Assembly (NCBI GenBank): GCA_963573385.1
Contig: CAUYLG010026699.1
Span: forward strand, 17,398 to 81,397
Length of the DNA stretch: 64,000 nucleotides
Direction of reading: 5' to 3'
Origin: Cacajao melanocephalus
Lineage: Eukaryota; Chordata; Mammalia; Primates; Pitheciidae
In this document: in pieces, positions 28,067 through 45,365 of the stretch
Layout of the letters: every line of letters starts with the position of its first letter
Numbering within the stretch: position 1 is the first letter of the stretch
Translations under genes and position numbers: made by a program
Notes under the pieces: generated by a model
Database searches by the model: none
Told to the model about the DNA's origin: nothing
The model's input: only the letters and a program-made list of their open reading frames with translations

Positions 28067-28854
28067 GTTCTAAAATATTCAAGATTCCTCCCTCCATACC
28101 TCATCCCAATACACATTTACAAGCAGGAAGAGTTTCAGTACATTCAGTGTTTTTGTCTACAACAGTAAAGCTTTCACAGTGCTGAAGGAAAGACCTAGAC
28201 AGATTAGCACTCTCAGGCACTTACTTATACAAAGCTAAAGAGGGAGTGGTATGACAATGCTATTTCTAACTGGAAAAAATAATCTCCCTCTCACCTAGTT
28301 TAAGAGGTAAGAGACTTGACATCTTCCCCTGCTTGGGAAAAGATGTCCTCTCTCCTCCCCTCACTGCCTTAGAGAGCCAGAGGCCTAAAAAACGGCAAAC
28401 AATACATGGGGCAAAAAATTTTACAACATGGACATTAGAGCTTAAGAACTATTATCAGAGATTTCTCTCAGCCTAGAGTACTGCTACACACACATTTATA
28501 TTAAGTACTCTCTACTCTCACGAACTAGAAGAGGTTAAAATAAGCTTCAGGGGCCATCTCATATTCTTACTTCAAATCTATGCAGAACAGAGCTATGCAC
28601 GAAAAGCAATGAAGGTGGGATGGGAGGGGACTATAGAATTCAAATAAACAAGAAGTTATTTCTTGAAATAGAACACAAAAATTATATTCTAGCTAATTCT
28701 AACATCACAAGAAGTGATTTTTAAGACAGAATACGAAAATCATATTCAAGCCAATTCTAACAACATCACTGGCAAGGAAAACATTTTACTTGCTAAATAG
28801 TATATTTAGACCTAGATGTGAGATGTGAAAAAGAAAAGGATTTTACAGTAAGAC
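28067..28854. other. Unique DNA with a small tandem duplication
   Basis: No gene or dispersed repeat recognised other than the ~60-bp duplication at 28650-28769. Confidence 0.45.
28650..28769. repeat. Diverged ~60-bp tandem duplication
   Basis: 28650-28708 (59 bp) and 28709-28769 (61 bp) both begin 'aagaagt' and end 'caattctaac...atcac' or its variant. Many substitutions, so it is old. Confidence 0.85.
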
Positions 28855-29035
28855 AGGCTGGAGTCTTAATCCTTATCCTTCCATTCATGAGCTGTGAGAC
28901 CTTAGATCTTGAACAAGTGACCCCAATTTTTTTTCCTTATCTGCAAAGAGGTGTGACAACTATGACATGAGGTTGTTGCGAAACATATAACACAGCACTG
29001 TGACACAAAAAAAGGGTTAATAAGTGATTATTCTT
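28855..29035 (+). mobile_element. MIR SINE
   Basis: 'catgagctgtgagaccttag', 'ttccttatctgcaaagaggt' and 'gacatgaggttgttgcgaaa' follow MIR in sense. Confidence 0.8.
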
Positions 29036-29050
29036 ATATCAATAGAAAAT

Positions 29051-29334
29051 AGCCAGGCATGGTGGCTCACGTTTGTAATCTCAGCACTTTGGGAGGCTGA
29101 GGTGGGAGGATCCCTACGGGTCAGGAGTGCAAGACTAGCCTGAACAACATGGCAAAACCCCATCTCTACTAAAAATACAAAAATTAGCTGGGCGTGGTGG
29201 CACACACTGTAGTCTCAGGCTACTAGAGAATCACTTGAACCTGGGAGGCAGAGGCTGTAGTAAGCCGAGATCATACCACTGCACTCCAGCCTAAGTGGCA
29301 GAGTAAGAATCTGTCTCCAAAAAAAAAAAAAAAA
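29051..29334 (+). mobile_element. AluS-type
   Basis: Complete, with a shortened right arm ('tcaggctactagagaatcac') and an A17 tail. Confidence 0.96.
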
Positions 29335-29497
29335 GGCTTAAAGCTTATCAATCGAAAATGCTAACAGTACCAACCAATCTCCTTTCTCCAAATCACCACA
29401 AATTGTCTGGCATAATTTGTAACTGAGAAAATTTTATTGGTATCCACTGCTATCTATATACTATTTATTACACAGCCTGCCTTAAAGTTACTGACAT

Positions 29498-29779
29498 GGG
29501 CGGGGCACGGTGGCTCATGCCTGTGATCCCAGCACTTTGGGAAGCCGAGGTGGACAGATCACTTAAGGTGAGGAGTTTGAGACCAGCCTGGTCAACATGG
29601 TGAAACCCTGTCTCTACTAAAAATACAAAAATTAGCCGGGTGTGGTGGCACCCCTTGGGAGGCTGAAGCAGGAGAGAATCACTTGAACCCAGGAGGCAAA
29701 GGTTGCAATGAACTGAAATCACACCACTACACTATAGCCTGGGCAACAGACTGAGACTCCATCTCAAAAAAAGAAAAAG
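29498..29779 (+). mobile_element. AluS-type
   Basis: Complete apart from a short gap in the right arm ('gtggtggcaccccttgggag'). Adjacent head-to-tail to the next Alu. Confidence 0.96.
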
Positions 29780-29780
29780 T

Positions 29781-31068
<1,288 letters not shown>

Positions 31069-31580
31069 TCAGATAAATTTTTAACCTTCCTATGCAACAC
31101 TTTTTTCCCTCCACCAAGTGCCTCATGGTCTGACAGTCTTGAAAACTCCATGAGCGGACACATTTTTTACTCTACCTGCAAGCCAATCTAATACAGCCAA
31201 GGCTAAGTTGAGCATGGCTTCTTTAACCCCAATAATGACTATGGAGTGGGAGAGTAGCGTACTGGTAGGAAAAAGGGTGATAGAAGAAAAGATGAGAAAG
31301 AAAAAGCTCAATGGAAAAAGGGGACACCCTCTTCTATTTTGCAATGTACTGCTAAGGTTACAAAACGGCCTTTGTCCATCCTGGCAGATACCTATTGTGA
31401 CCTCAACTATCTATTTTTTTTATTTTTTCCTTTTTTTTTGGTATCAGGACAGAGCTGGAGTAGACCTCAACTATTTATATGCAACACAAACGCTCTATGA
31501 ATGTCAGCTATGTGAAAGATAAAATTTACATAATTTCATTTCACAGGCTTTTTACCTGTTCCAGGTTACTAAATTACCAA

Positions 31581-31874
31581 TTTTTTTTTTCTTTGAGATG
31601 GAGTCTCACTCCATCACCCAGGCTGAGGTGCAGTGGCTTGATCTCAAGCTCACTGCAACCTCTGCCACCCTGGTTCAAGCGATTCTTCTGCCCCAGCCTC
31701 CCAAGTAGCTGGGATTACAGGCTCCTGCCACCGTACCCAGCTAAGTTTTGTATTTTTAGTAGAGATGGGGTTTCACCATCTTGGCCAGGCTGGTCTTGAA
31801 CTCCTGATCTCTTGATGCACCTGCCTCAGTCTTCCAAAGTGCTGGGATTAAAGGCATGAGCCACTGCATCCGGC
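31581..31874 (-). mobile_element. AluS-type, absent from copy B
   Basis: Reverse Alu inserted after 'aaattaccaa'. Copy B has the uninterrupted 'aaattaccaaatctttt' at about 32455-32471, so this Alu came after the duplication. Confidence 0.97.
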
Positions 31875-31996
31875 TCAAATCTTTTTAAATACTGATTATA
31901 TCACCTAAGATGGATCCCAAAACTGCTTTTTTCCTCTCATTTTATTTCACCAAACACTACAAAAGGTTTAAGATGCATTCACATACATCCTCCTCA

Positions 31997-32336
<340 letters not shown>

Positions 32337-32396
32337 TTAGGAAGTTAAACCTAATGCTCTATGATAAATTCAAGTCCATCTAAATTAGCCTGGGAA

Positions 32397-32690
32397 GTGA
32401 AAGATAAAATTTACATAATTTCATTTTGCAGGCTTTTTACCTGTTCAGGGTTACTAAATTACCAAATCTTTTAAAATACTGATTATATCACCTACGATGG
32501 ATTCCAAAACTTTTTTCTCATTTTATTTCACCAAACACTACAAAAGGTCTAAGATGCATTCTTATACATACTCCTCAATTAAGAACAAAAACAGCAACAA
32601 CTTGTACACCTCTTTCAAAAAGGTTTGCTTTGGGAAGTTAACACTAATGCTCAATGAAAACTTCAAGTCCATCTAAATTAGCCTGGGAAG
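32397..32690. repeat. Tandem duplication copy B (no Alus)
   Basis: Direct repeat of copy A in the same orientation. The tetranucleotide GTGA is present at the start of A (31512), at the A/B joint (32397) and just after B (32691 region), suggesting a microhomology joint. Confidence 0.95.
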
Positions 32691-34943
32691 TGACCTTCTG
32701 TTCAAAGAAATCACAGCTATGTAAGGAAAGACAACTTCTAAGAAAGGTTATTTTCTAGTACATTAAGCCATTTGTACTTCCAAACTGATTTACAGTGAAC
32801 ATTGGATTATAAACCTATTATCACCAAACATTAGCCTATTCTTAGACACTAATGATAACTCTTTCCAAATACATCACTTTAACCCTGTCATTCTCATACA
32901 CAGGAACCATCAATAGCTTTCTCCTACTCATCAAGGGGGAAAAAAGTCAAATTTGTCCATCAGGCATTCCAACCTTCCTTATCAATACCAACTCTTGCCA
33001 AAGCCTTAGCTCAAACTGGCTATCAACTTTCTGTTCTTTGCACTCAGCATAATCTGACTGAATGCTTTCATACTATTAAACCCATCTTTAAAACTCTACC
33101 TCAATTCTGCCATCCCTCAATATCCAGCTCAAACTTCAAAAAAGCATCTAGCTTTTTTGAAAGCTAGGTATCATCTCTCCTATAAACTTTTAGCAATGAC
33201 TACTATTGGGGTTTGGGAGTTCATTAAATAAAATTCCTTCCCTCCATCCACCTACCCATTCATTTCTGGAGTAAGTGAGAAATAAGACCAAAAAAAAAAA
33301 ATCAAATAGACAGTGACCAAACTCTCAGCTTTATTATAAAGCTCGCATTTTTAAAATATATTAAAAATTAAAGACACAGACACAATGGGTTTCCTAAAAT
33401 TGCATTCTAGAATTGAGCCAATTTGCTCACCCAATAATAGTAGCAATTGGAAAACCATAGGCCTACCCACATGGAGATCTGTTTCCGAAAAACTTGCAGC
33501 TTCCAAGAATAGCCTACAAGTGGCTGGCTCCTCAGGATAGGCACTGGGTTAAGCCCTGCCCAGTTCCTTGCTCAAATTCTTCAATGAGATTAGTCAGTCC
33601 TCCCTTGGGCAAAGAGAGGCCAAGGGAATTACACAGTGATGTCCTTCGACATGGAAACACAAACCTAGGAGAAAAAAGGTGTCCATCCCCCAATTACAGC
33701 TTTGTTTCAAACACAGGCTTATGCCACTTATAAGGATGCCTTAAAATGTTATTTTTAAGTATCATACTATTTTTATTATGTTTGTTATCTCCACATAGAT
33801 TTTAAGCTCCTAGAGAGTGAAATATCAAATGGATTGTCTGCAGGCATAGTGATAGCAAGACTTAGAGTGGGGAAAGCAACACTGTGAGCCAGACAATAAA
33901 ATCTCTGATGAATTGAGGGGTGCCGGATGAGAAAAATGTCTGTGCCTAGAGCTTTAGATGACAGCAAAAAGGGGTTACAGGGAAAAATAACATAAACCTC
34001 AAAGACCGATTTTCACACAAGGTTATTAAAGCAATGGTATAAAAGTTCCAAGAGTGAGAAAAATGTCAATGCTATATATTTACATTAAAAAGGAAAAACA
34101 AAGCAATTCTATCTTTATATTATTTATATGCACAATACAACAACCACTCAGTTGTTGGGACACAGAAGACTCAAATGACAAAATGACAATTAGGAATCAC
34201 TACAAGCAGATAAAGACTTAACTAACAAACAGTGCTGGAAAGTTATTTCAAGCCATCACACCATAGAGACCAGAAATCAAGAAAAAGAATGTAATTAAAA
34301 TGCAAAAAAGAAATGAACTTAAACACTGAAAAGTGAGTATAACCATAAAACCATTGAACTGAAAAAACTTCTTAGGATGGTAAACAGGCTCATCCATCTA
34401 GTTTCCATGACTGATGGTAACAGAGGGGCTCACGGAGAACAAATGGAGAGAAAACAGGAGGTTATGGATAAGAACCTGGTGAATATACACAGAAGACAGG
34501 TGCTGCAAACTGAAATGTTCAGAGACAAAATTAACTACAGTTAACTTTTGGCTAATGAATGAGCAAACTCACTAGATAGAACCAAGCAGGCTGGAGCAAG
34601 CATGTTCCCCTCCCAGAAGGGCAGCTCTAATGATCACTGTCATAAGAAAATGGCCACTCAAGTGCAGCCAGGTCGTTTTTTTCCCCAAAAAAGCCATACA
34701 TTCAGATTTTAAATATTTTTATTGTTAACAACTACAATAATGTTTTCAAAACACTCTAGAAGCCAAATAAAACATCTGCAAATAAGATGTGACAGTCAGC
34801 TAGCCATTCTTGATTTAGGGCATGAACAGACAAAGGAAAAGCCACAAAAGCACCTGAAAAAAAATAACTAAAAAAGGACAGTGAATTACCAGGATAGAAC
34901 AGTTCACTGAAACCAAAGGCAAAGGGTTTCAAGAAAAAAGATT
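32691..34943. other. Unique AT-rich DNA
   Basis: No gene or dispersed repeat recognised over 2.2 kb. A perfect 10-bp hairpin with a 5-base loop lies at 33136-33160. Short frames (32852-33052, 33494-33733) have no domain support. Confidence 0.45.
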
Positions 34944-35131
34944 GGGGGGGGAGGGGGGCGGAGGCGGGGAGGGAGAGAGAGGATCAGGAAAAATAGCTAA
35001 TGGATGCTGGGCTTAATACCAACGTGATGAGTTCATCTGTGCAGGAAACCACCATGTCATATGTTTATCTATGTAACAAACCTGCATATCCTGCACATGT
35101 ACCCTGGAACTTAAACACTGAAGAAATAAGA
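34944..35131 (+). mobile_element. L1P-type 3' UTR fragment with G-rich tract
   Basis: A G-rich polypurine tract (34944-34971), then 'atgtgtttatctatgtaaca'-like text and 'cctgcatatcctgcacatgt', which is the L1 3' UTR end. It is diverged from the copy at 24334-24672. Confidence 0.8.
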
Positions 35132-35162
35132 AGTGATAAACACGAAGTTCAATTAAAAATCA

Positions 35163-37213
<2,051 letters not shown>

Positions 37214-37479
37214 GGCCAGGTACTTTGGGAGGCTGAGACAGACAAATCACGAGGTCAGGAGCTCGAGATCAGCCTGGGCAACATAATGAAACTCAGTCTC
37301 TATTAAAAATACAGAAAGTTAGCCAGGCATGGTGGCACGTGCCTGTAATGCCAGCTACATGGGAGGCTGAGGCAGGAGAATTGCTTGAACCAGGAGGCAG
37401 AGGTTGCAGTGAGCCGAGATCATGCCACTGCACTCCAGCCTGGGTGACAGAGTGAGACTCCATTTCAAAAATAAAATAA
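37214..37479 (+). mobile_element. Alu with 5' internal deletion
   Basis: Starts 'ggccaggtactttgggaggc': about 30 bases of the left arm, including the B-box promoter region neighbourhood, are missing. The remainder is complete. Confidence 0.94.
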
Positions 37480-37768
37480 GGCCAGGTATGGTGGCTGACG
37501 CTTGCAATCCTAGCACTTTGAGGTGAGCGGATCACCTGAGGCTGGGAGTTCAAGACCACCCTGGCCAATATGGTGAAACCCATCTCTACCAAAAATACAA
37601 AAAAATTTAGCTGGGTGTGGTGGCAGGTGCCTGTATTCCCAGGTACTTGGAGGCTGAGGCAAGAAATCATTTGACCCCGGGAAGTGGACACTGCAATGAG
37701 CCAAGATCGCACCACTGCACTCCAGCCTGGGCAATAGGGCAAAACTCTGTCTCAAAAAAAAAAAAAAA
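37480..37768 (+). mobile_element. AluS-type
   Basis: Complete, abutting the tail of the preceding Alu. A15 tail. Confidence 0.96.
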
Positions 37769-37857
37769 GTTTAAATCTGATTAAGTGGCTAGAAATTTTG
37801 AGTAAGAAGTCTCATCACTGTGACGTTAATAGCCAAATTTACATGACTCCTCCTGTA

Positions 37858-38020
37858 TTTCCACAGACCTCTGCATACATGTCACAACACATCACATTGC
37901 TTTGCCTCTCCTTCTAGACCAAAAGTTGCTTGACAGCAGAAGCCATGACTTATATGAATTGATAAAAAGCCTAGGACAGTGCTGGGCACACCATAGGTAT
38001 TAAACAGTCCTGAATGGAAA
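37858..38020 (+). mobile_element. L2 3' end
   Basis: 'gcttgacagcagaagccatg' and 'aggacagtgctgggcacacc' follow the L2 tail. Confidence 0.75.
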
Positions 38021-38249
38021 GCCATGATACAAATTCATTTGTCATAAATTCAGGAGACAAATTTCTAACTAATATTCTGCTGTCTCTATGAAGGATTCCA
38101 AATTAGTAGGAAATAGCTGCACACCTCCAACCCTAAATGTGTAGGCATCTGATAATACTAGTAAGTGATTAGTAACAACCAACCTGCTAAAACAGGTACA
38201 AAAGAAAGGAATAAGCCGCCAAAGAAGCCTAATGAAAATATGCATTTTT

Positions 38250-38562
38250 GGGCCAGGCACAGTGGCTCATGCCTGTAACCCCAGCACTTTGGGAGGCTGA
38301 GGCGGGCGGATCACAAAGTCAAGAGATTAAGACCATCCTGGCCAACATGGTGAAACCCCATCTCTACTAAAAATACAAAAATTAGATGGGTGTGGTGGCA
38401 GGTGCCTGTAGTCCCACCTACTCAGGAGGCTGAGACAGGAGAATTGCTTGAATCCAGGAGACAGAGGCCAGAGTGAGCCAAGATCCCACCACTGCACTCC
38501 AGCCTTGCGAGAGTGAGACTCCGTCTCAAAAAAAAAAAAAAAAAAAAAAAAAACAGAAAAAT
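38250..38562 (+). mobile_element. AluY/Sc-type with perfect 15-bp TSD
   Basis: Complete Alu with A27 tail. AAAATATGCATTTTT is perfectly duplicated at 38235-38249 and 38563-38577. Confidence 0.97.
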
Positions 38563-38868
38563 AAAATATGCATTTTTAATATAATATGAACCCTTCAGCT
38601 GTCTTACAATACTTGGTATAGTATTAAAAATAACAATTGAGGGGGTGGGAGAGGGAAAAAAATAAAAAAATAAAAATAAACAAAAAATAAATAAATATAT
38701 AACAATTGAGTATGTAACAGAAATATAAACACAGGAAGAATGGCCAACTACTATTTTCTTTCTCTCCAACTCAATGACCTTTGGGTCCAAACCAAGAGGA
38801 CACTTGAGATTTTATTTAACACTGGGAAAAATTAACTGTATTAACAGGTCTAAATAAAAATGCATTCA

Positions 38869-39159
<291 letters not shown>

Positions 39160-39359
39160 AAAAATGCATTCAACTGAACTTCATAACTGGTTTTTGTTTT
39201 CACTATGTGCATTAACTACTCTCATGGGCAACAAACAGCAGCAGTTTCTACCCCCTAATTTGTTAACTAGAAGCATAACAGAGGACAATTCATCACTGTA
39301 ATATTGAAACCTACACTCAGCTCTGTAGTGCTGAAGAGAGCCTTTAAAGCTCATCACAT

Positions 39360-39780
<421 letters not shown>

Positions 39781-40089
39781 AACCTACCACCCAAAACCAA
39801 CCATATCCCTGCAGCTACTGTATTTGTATTCATCGTGATAAACTATATCCAAGTATTAGGCAAGCGCAAATGTAAATGATCAAATATAGCAGAATCCTAA
39901 CCAAATTTCTCAAAACTGCATGTTCTAGCTGTCTTAATTTTCTGGTTACTAGAGATTGACATTGAAAAACGAACCTCACAATTATCAGGAAAAAGAAAAC
40001 AAGGGAAAAAACAAACACATACTAGTCCTGTCCTTAGACACATGCAGAGAGCTGTTTTCTTTCTAATAATAAATTTTTGCTATAAAGTA

Positions 40090-40245
40090 GTGGTGGTATA
40101 GCACAAATAGCCCTATCAATAACTGACTAGTTGTGTGACATTACTCAAGTCAATCTCTCCGCAACTCAGTTTTTACACCTTTAAAACGAAGAGGCTGAAC
40201 CAGATAATGTAAGGTGCCTTCCAGCTCTGAAACTCAGGACATCTA
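40090..40245 (+). mobile_element. MIR-type SINE
   Basis: 'ctagttgtgtgacattactc' and 'ttacacctttaaaacgaaga', then 'aaggtgccttccagctctga', follow a MIR-family consensus. Confidence 0.7.
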
Positions 40246-40498
40246 GAACACTAAGCATGTTTTCTTATACTTTGCAAAGTTCTCCAGAAAGTGCCTGCCC
40301 CATCCCCCAGATACATTCTTAGTATGTTATCGCAGGGTGAAATAGACCTAAACAATAAACCAGTTAAAACATGCAACCGATACCTAGATCTCCTCTATAA
40401 ATACTTCTAACTCTTATTAATGATGGCTTTTTGGTAGAATTATCTTTTCTGTATCACTATTTACACAGGAACTACTCAGAGACTTGCCATGGTTTAAA

Positions 40499-40760
40499 AC
40501 ATTTGGGAGGCTTAGGCAGGAAGATCTTTTGAGGCCAACCATTTGAGACCAGCCTGAGTAACACAACAGGACCTCATTTCCACAAAAAATAGTGAGCCAG
40601 TTACGGGAGCACATAACTGTAATCCTAGATATTTGGGAGGCTGAGGCAGGAGGACTGCTTGAGCCCAGGAGTCCGAGGTTGAAATGAGCAGTGATTGTGC
40701 CATGCACTCCAGCCTGGGTGACAGAGTGAGACCCTATCTCTTAAACAATAAACAAAAACA
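40499..40760 (+). mobile_element. AluJ-type, 5'-truncated
   Basis: Begins at 'catttgggaggcttaggcag'. J-type 'ttgagcccaggagtccgagg'. Ends in a CAAAA-rich tail. Confidence 0.93.
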
Positions 40761-41039
40761 TCTATCTACAGGTCCTACAATGAAGTAGGAGCAAGGGAAG
40801 TTGCTTAACTGGATGGAGGAAGCTTTCTGGACTCCTCACTCAGGATACCTGGAACACCTCACTCAGGAGTACCAATATCATGTTTTATTTTTCATAGTTC
40901 TGCTATTTGATGTAATTTTGGAAGCTTACTGATTTAAAGGCTGGTCTAAGTCTTTCTCCCTAGAAAGCAGACACTATTGATAAACATTGGTTCTGTTCAC
41001 AAGAACTGCACTACTGAATTCCCTCATGTATTTATATAC

Positions 41040-41290
41040 TATCGTATATTGTCATAAGGCTGTCCCTTTTTTTCGTAATTTTTATTGTTTTAGAATATAA
41101 GTAACATAAACTTCACCATTTTAACCATTTTTAGGCATAAATTCAGTGGCATTAATCTAATTAACTCTTCAAACTCAGTTATATAGTTGTGCAAGCATCA
41201 TCACTATTTCCAAAATTTTTCATTGCCCCAGACAAAATCCCTGTACCCATTAAGCAATAACTTCCCACTCCCACTGTATTCTACTTATTT
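41040..41290 (-). mobile_element. L1M 3' UTR, antisense
   Basis: 'aacttcaccattttaaccat', 'gtgcaagcatcatcactatt' and 'ctgtacccattaagcaataa' are the reverse of the L1M 3' end seen in sense at 13880-14050. Confidence 0.75.
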
Positions 41291-41310
41291 TTTTAATAAT
41301 TATATTCTCA

Positions 41311-41613
<303 letters not shown>

Positions 41614-41648
41614 TCAAAAGACTTAATAACTTTTAAACTATGATATGC

Positions 41649-41665
41649 TGCCACCAGGTGGCAAG
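41649..41665. promoter_or_regulatory. CTCF-like motif
   Basis: TGCCACCAGGTGGCAAG contains CCACCAGGTGGCA, a close match to the CTCF core, in sequence outside recognised repeats. The core is also a palindrome. Occupancy cannot be judged from sequence. Confidence 0.4.
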
Positions 41666-41950
41666 AGAGTATCACAGCTGCCCAAAATTGGGAGGAAAGG
41701 CAGGAAACCACTAGTGTTTTCTCCAAGAATTAGAAAAGTAAATTCTAATTCAAAACCACCTAGATACATAACTATAAATTTCTACACATTTTAATTTCCC
41801 CCAAAAATCTATAATAACTAAACTCATGCAAACTGCAAACAAATAATTTCAGGAATCAATTTTAAAACCAAATAAAGCTCAAAATACAAAACTTATTGAA
41901 TGTTTCCTAACTTAACCATCACCATACCTGTTCAAATTTCAAAATTAACC

Positions 41951-42165
41951 TAGGGCACAGGGCTCATACCTGTAATCCCAGCACTTTGGGAGGCTGAGGT
42001 GGGTGGATCACCTGAGGTCAAGAGTTCAAGACCAGCCTAGCCAATGAGATAAAACCCCATCTCTACTAAAAATACAAAAATGGCCCAGCACAGTGGCTCA
42101 CGCCTGTCATCCCAGCTACTCAGGAGGCTGAAGCAGAAGTACTTGAACCCAGGAGGCAGAGGTTA
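41951..42165 (+). mobile_element. Mosaic Alu fragment
   Basis: A left arm up to 'actaaaaatacaaaaatggc' is followed by another Alu start ('ccagcacagtggctcacgcc') that jumps directly to the right arm ('atcccagctactcaggaggc') and ends at 'ggcagaggttatg'. At least two Alu pieces are joined. Confidence 0.85.
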
Positions 42166-42499
<334 letters not shown>

Positions 42500-42508
42500 A
42501 TAAATTAA

Positions 42509-42806
42509 TTTTATTTATTTTTGAGATGGAGTCTCACTCTGTCGCCCAGGCTACAATGCAGTGGCTCAATTTCGGCTCACTGCAACCTCCGCCTCCTGAG
42601 TTTAAGAGATTCTCCTGCTTCAGTCTCCTTAGTAGGTGGGATTACAGATGTAAGCTACCAGGACCAGCTAATTTTCTACATTTTTAGTAGAAACAGGGTT
42701 TCACCATGTTGGCCAGGCCAGTCTCAAACTCTTGACCCTCAAGTGATCCACCCACCTCAGCCTCCCAAAATGCTGGGGTTACAAGCATGAGCCACTGTGC
42801 CCAGCC
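42509..42806 (-). mobile_element. AluS-type, tail-to-tail with the preceding Alu
   Basis: Complete reverse Alu. It forms an inverted pair with 42166-42499, with only about 10 bases of AT-rich spacer. Confidence 0.97.
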
Positions 42807-42978
42807 TAATTTTAAATTCTGTAAACAGGTTTTCAAGGTTATATATTTACGCTAGTTAACAAAAACTGTGTTGTATCCAACTAAACTTCATTACCTACAA
42901 ATGTGAAAAATAAAACTCATCAGTATTCAACTCCCATGTGTATAAAGAAATAAATTCCTAAGAGTTCAAACTGCAAAT

Positions 42979-43581
<603 letters not shown>

Positions 43582-43857
43582 TTGCAAAAATGTACTTTAT
43601 CTTAGTTGAGAAGGTTTTGTTTCTTTAATAGCAAGCACAACACTAAAAGGAGTCAACTCTCAACTATCTTCAGAAGGAAGCTAAGGAGCCAATAGTAAAG
43701 TGCACTCAGGTAACTTAATTCATTTTTTCTTTCACAAATTGCCATTTAATGAAATCACAGAAAAGGTAGCCTTCCCATTTTTTTCTAGCATCAGAGGGAG
43801 TAAAAAGTTCAACCGGGATGATTTTTCTTGATAACAATCCAATAAATAAATACATAT

Positions 43858-44123
43858 ATTTTGAGACAAGAGTCTCATCTGTCATTCAGGCAGTGGCATA
43901 ATCTCAGCTCACTGCAACCTCCACCTCCTGCCTCAGCGATTCTCCTGCCTCAGCCTTCCCAGTAGCTGGGATTACAGGTGTGCACCACCACACCTGGCTA
44001 ATTTTGTATTTTTAGTAGAGATGGGGTTTCACCATGTTGGCCAGGCTGGTCTCGAACTCCTGACCTCAGGTGATCTGCCTCTCAAAGTGCTGGGATTACA
44101 GGCGTGAGCCACAGCAGCTGGCC
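43858..44123 (-). mobile_element. AluS-type with small deletions
   Basis: Reverse Alu, shortened near its tail ('gtctcatctgtcattcaggc') and before its 5' end ('gatctgcctctcaaagtgct'). Confidence 0.95.
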
Positions 44124-44604
44124 TCAAACAAATAATTTTTACTTCAACCACATTTAACCAAAATTATTTCAAACATAATATGCATTTCTATGCGTTATAA
44201 GTCACTAAAATGCAAAGTAATTTTAAACTTTTCATGATATATAAATATCACTAACATCAATTATCAAACTTTTTGATGCTTGCTACTTATAATGGGGAGA
44301 ACTAAACATTTACTTTCATGTATCTCAGGCTCTTGGTTTTTCTCTTAAGGATATATCCTAGGCTCTGGGTTGCCAGTGAAGGCTGTCTCCTGCTGGGCTG
44401 AGAGTTTCTCTGGGCCTCTTCCTGCAATTCACCTCTCAGCCTACTGGACACTGAATGTAATGAACACTCACTGTTTTTCCCATTCCAGGCTATAGCACAA
44501 ATACCTGCTATCTCCTTGGTTCCAGAACTGTTATATTCTGCATTGTGCCAAGAATGAAAACCAATAGATTGGGCCATGTTGACCACTGTGCTAACTTACG
44601 TAAT
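44124..44604. other. Unique DNA
   Basis: The 94-codon minus frame 44302-44586 has no recognised domain and no splice context. No repeat seen. Confidence 0.4.
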
Positions 44605-44815
44605 GGTCAGTATCTTTTAGAATTATAAGATATTAGAACCTTAATAATACAAGTATAAGAGTTCAACCTCCCTGTTTTATAAATGAGTAAAAAGTCCGGA
44701 AGATTAAGTGACTCATTAAAGGTCACTAGATTGTTTCCTGGCAGAAAACATATTAACAGTCAGAACCGCTGGTTTCTAGTCCAAGTGCTTTTTGCACTAC
44801 TTCATCAACACCCGC
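44605..44815 (-). mobile_element. MIR-family SINE
   Basis: 'ttataaatgagtaaaaagtc' then 'gattaagtgactcattaaag' and 'gtccaagtgctttttgcact' follow a reverse MIR-family consensus. Confidence 0.7.
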
Positions 44816-45365
44816 ATCTTACAAGATTATCATGCATTAAAGTACAAACTAATTAAGGAGTCAAATTTTGCCTTAATTCTTTAAATTCATGGATGCTGGT
44901 CTTTCCAGAAATAAAACAAAACCCTAAAATCTGATTTCTGCTAGATGAATTTGTATTAAACTACCTTTATCACAGGTACTTGCTCTCTTCCCAAACATGA
45001 AGGCATTGGATTTATAGGAATCAATCACACTTAAACAAAACATAAGATAAAACTATCTTCAGAAACACACATACTACATACAGGTAACACTTTGGAGGAG
45101 GGCATGCTTTAAACAGACTTCCTCTAACTGAATTTAAACCATTTAATTGGCAATAACCTATTAACTGTAACTTTCTCCATTGAACTATAACAGAAGAACA
45201 TGCATCTATCCCTCCAACTGAGTTCTGCTTACACTATGAGATTCTCAAAGTCTGTGATGGGCACAGACATTAATATTTACTTAAAGAGTTAAAAAGCCTT
45301 TGTTGGAAATAACTTTAAAACCCTTACGTATAAATTTTGTTGTTGATGGTTAACATTTAAGGCAC
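44816..45365. other. Unique DNA
   Basis: No gene or repeat recognised. Confidence 0.4.

Noticed and set aside
37293..37755. 149- and 81-codon minus-strand frames
   Set aside because: Both read through the two tandem Alus at 37214-37768.
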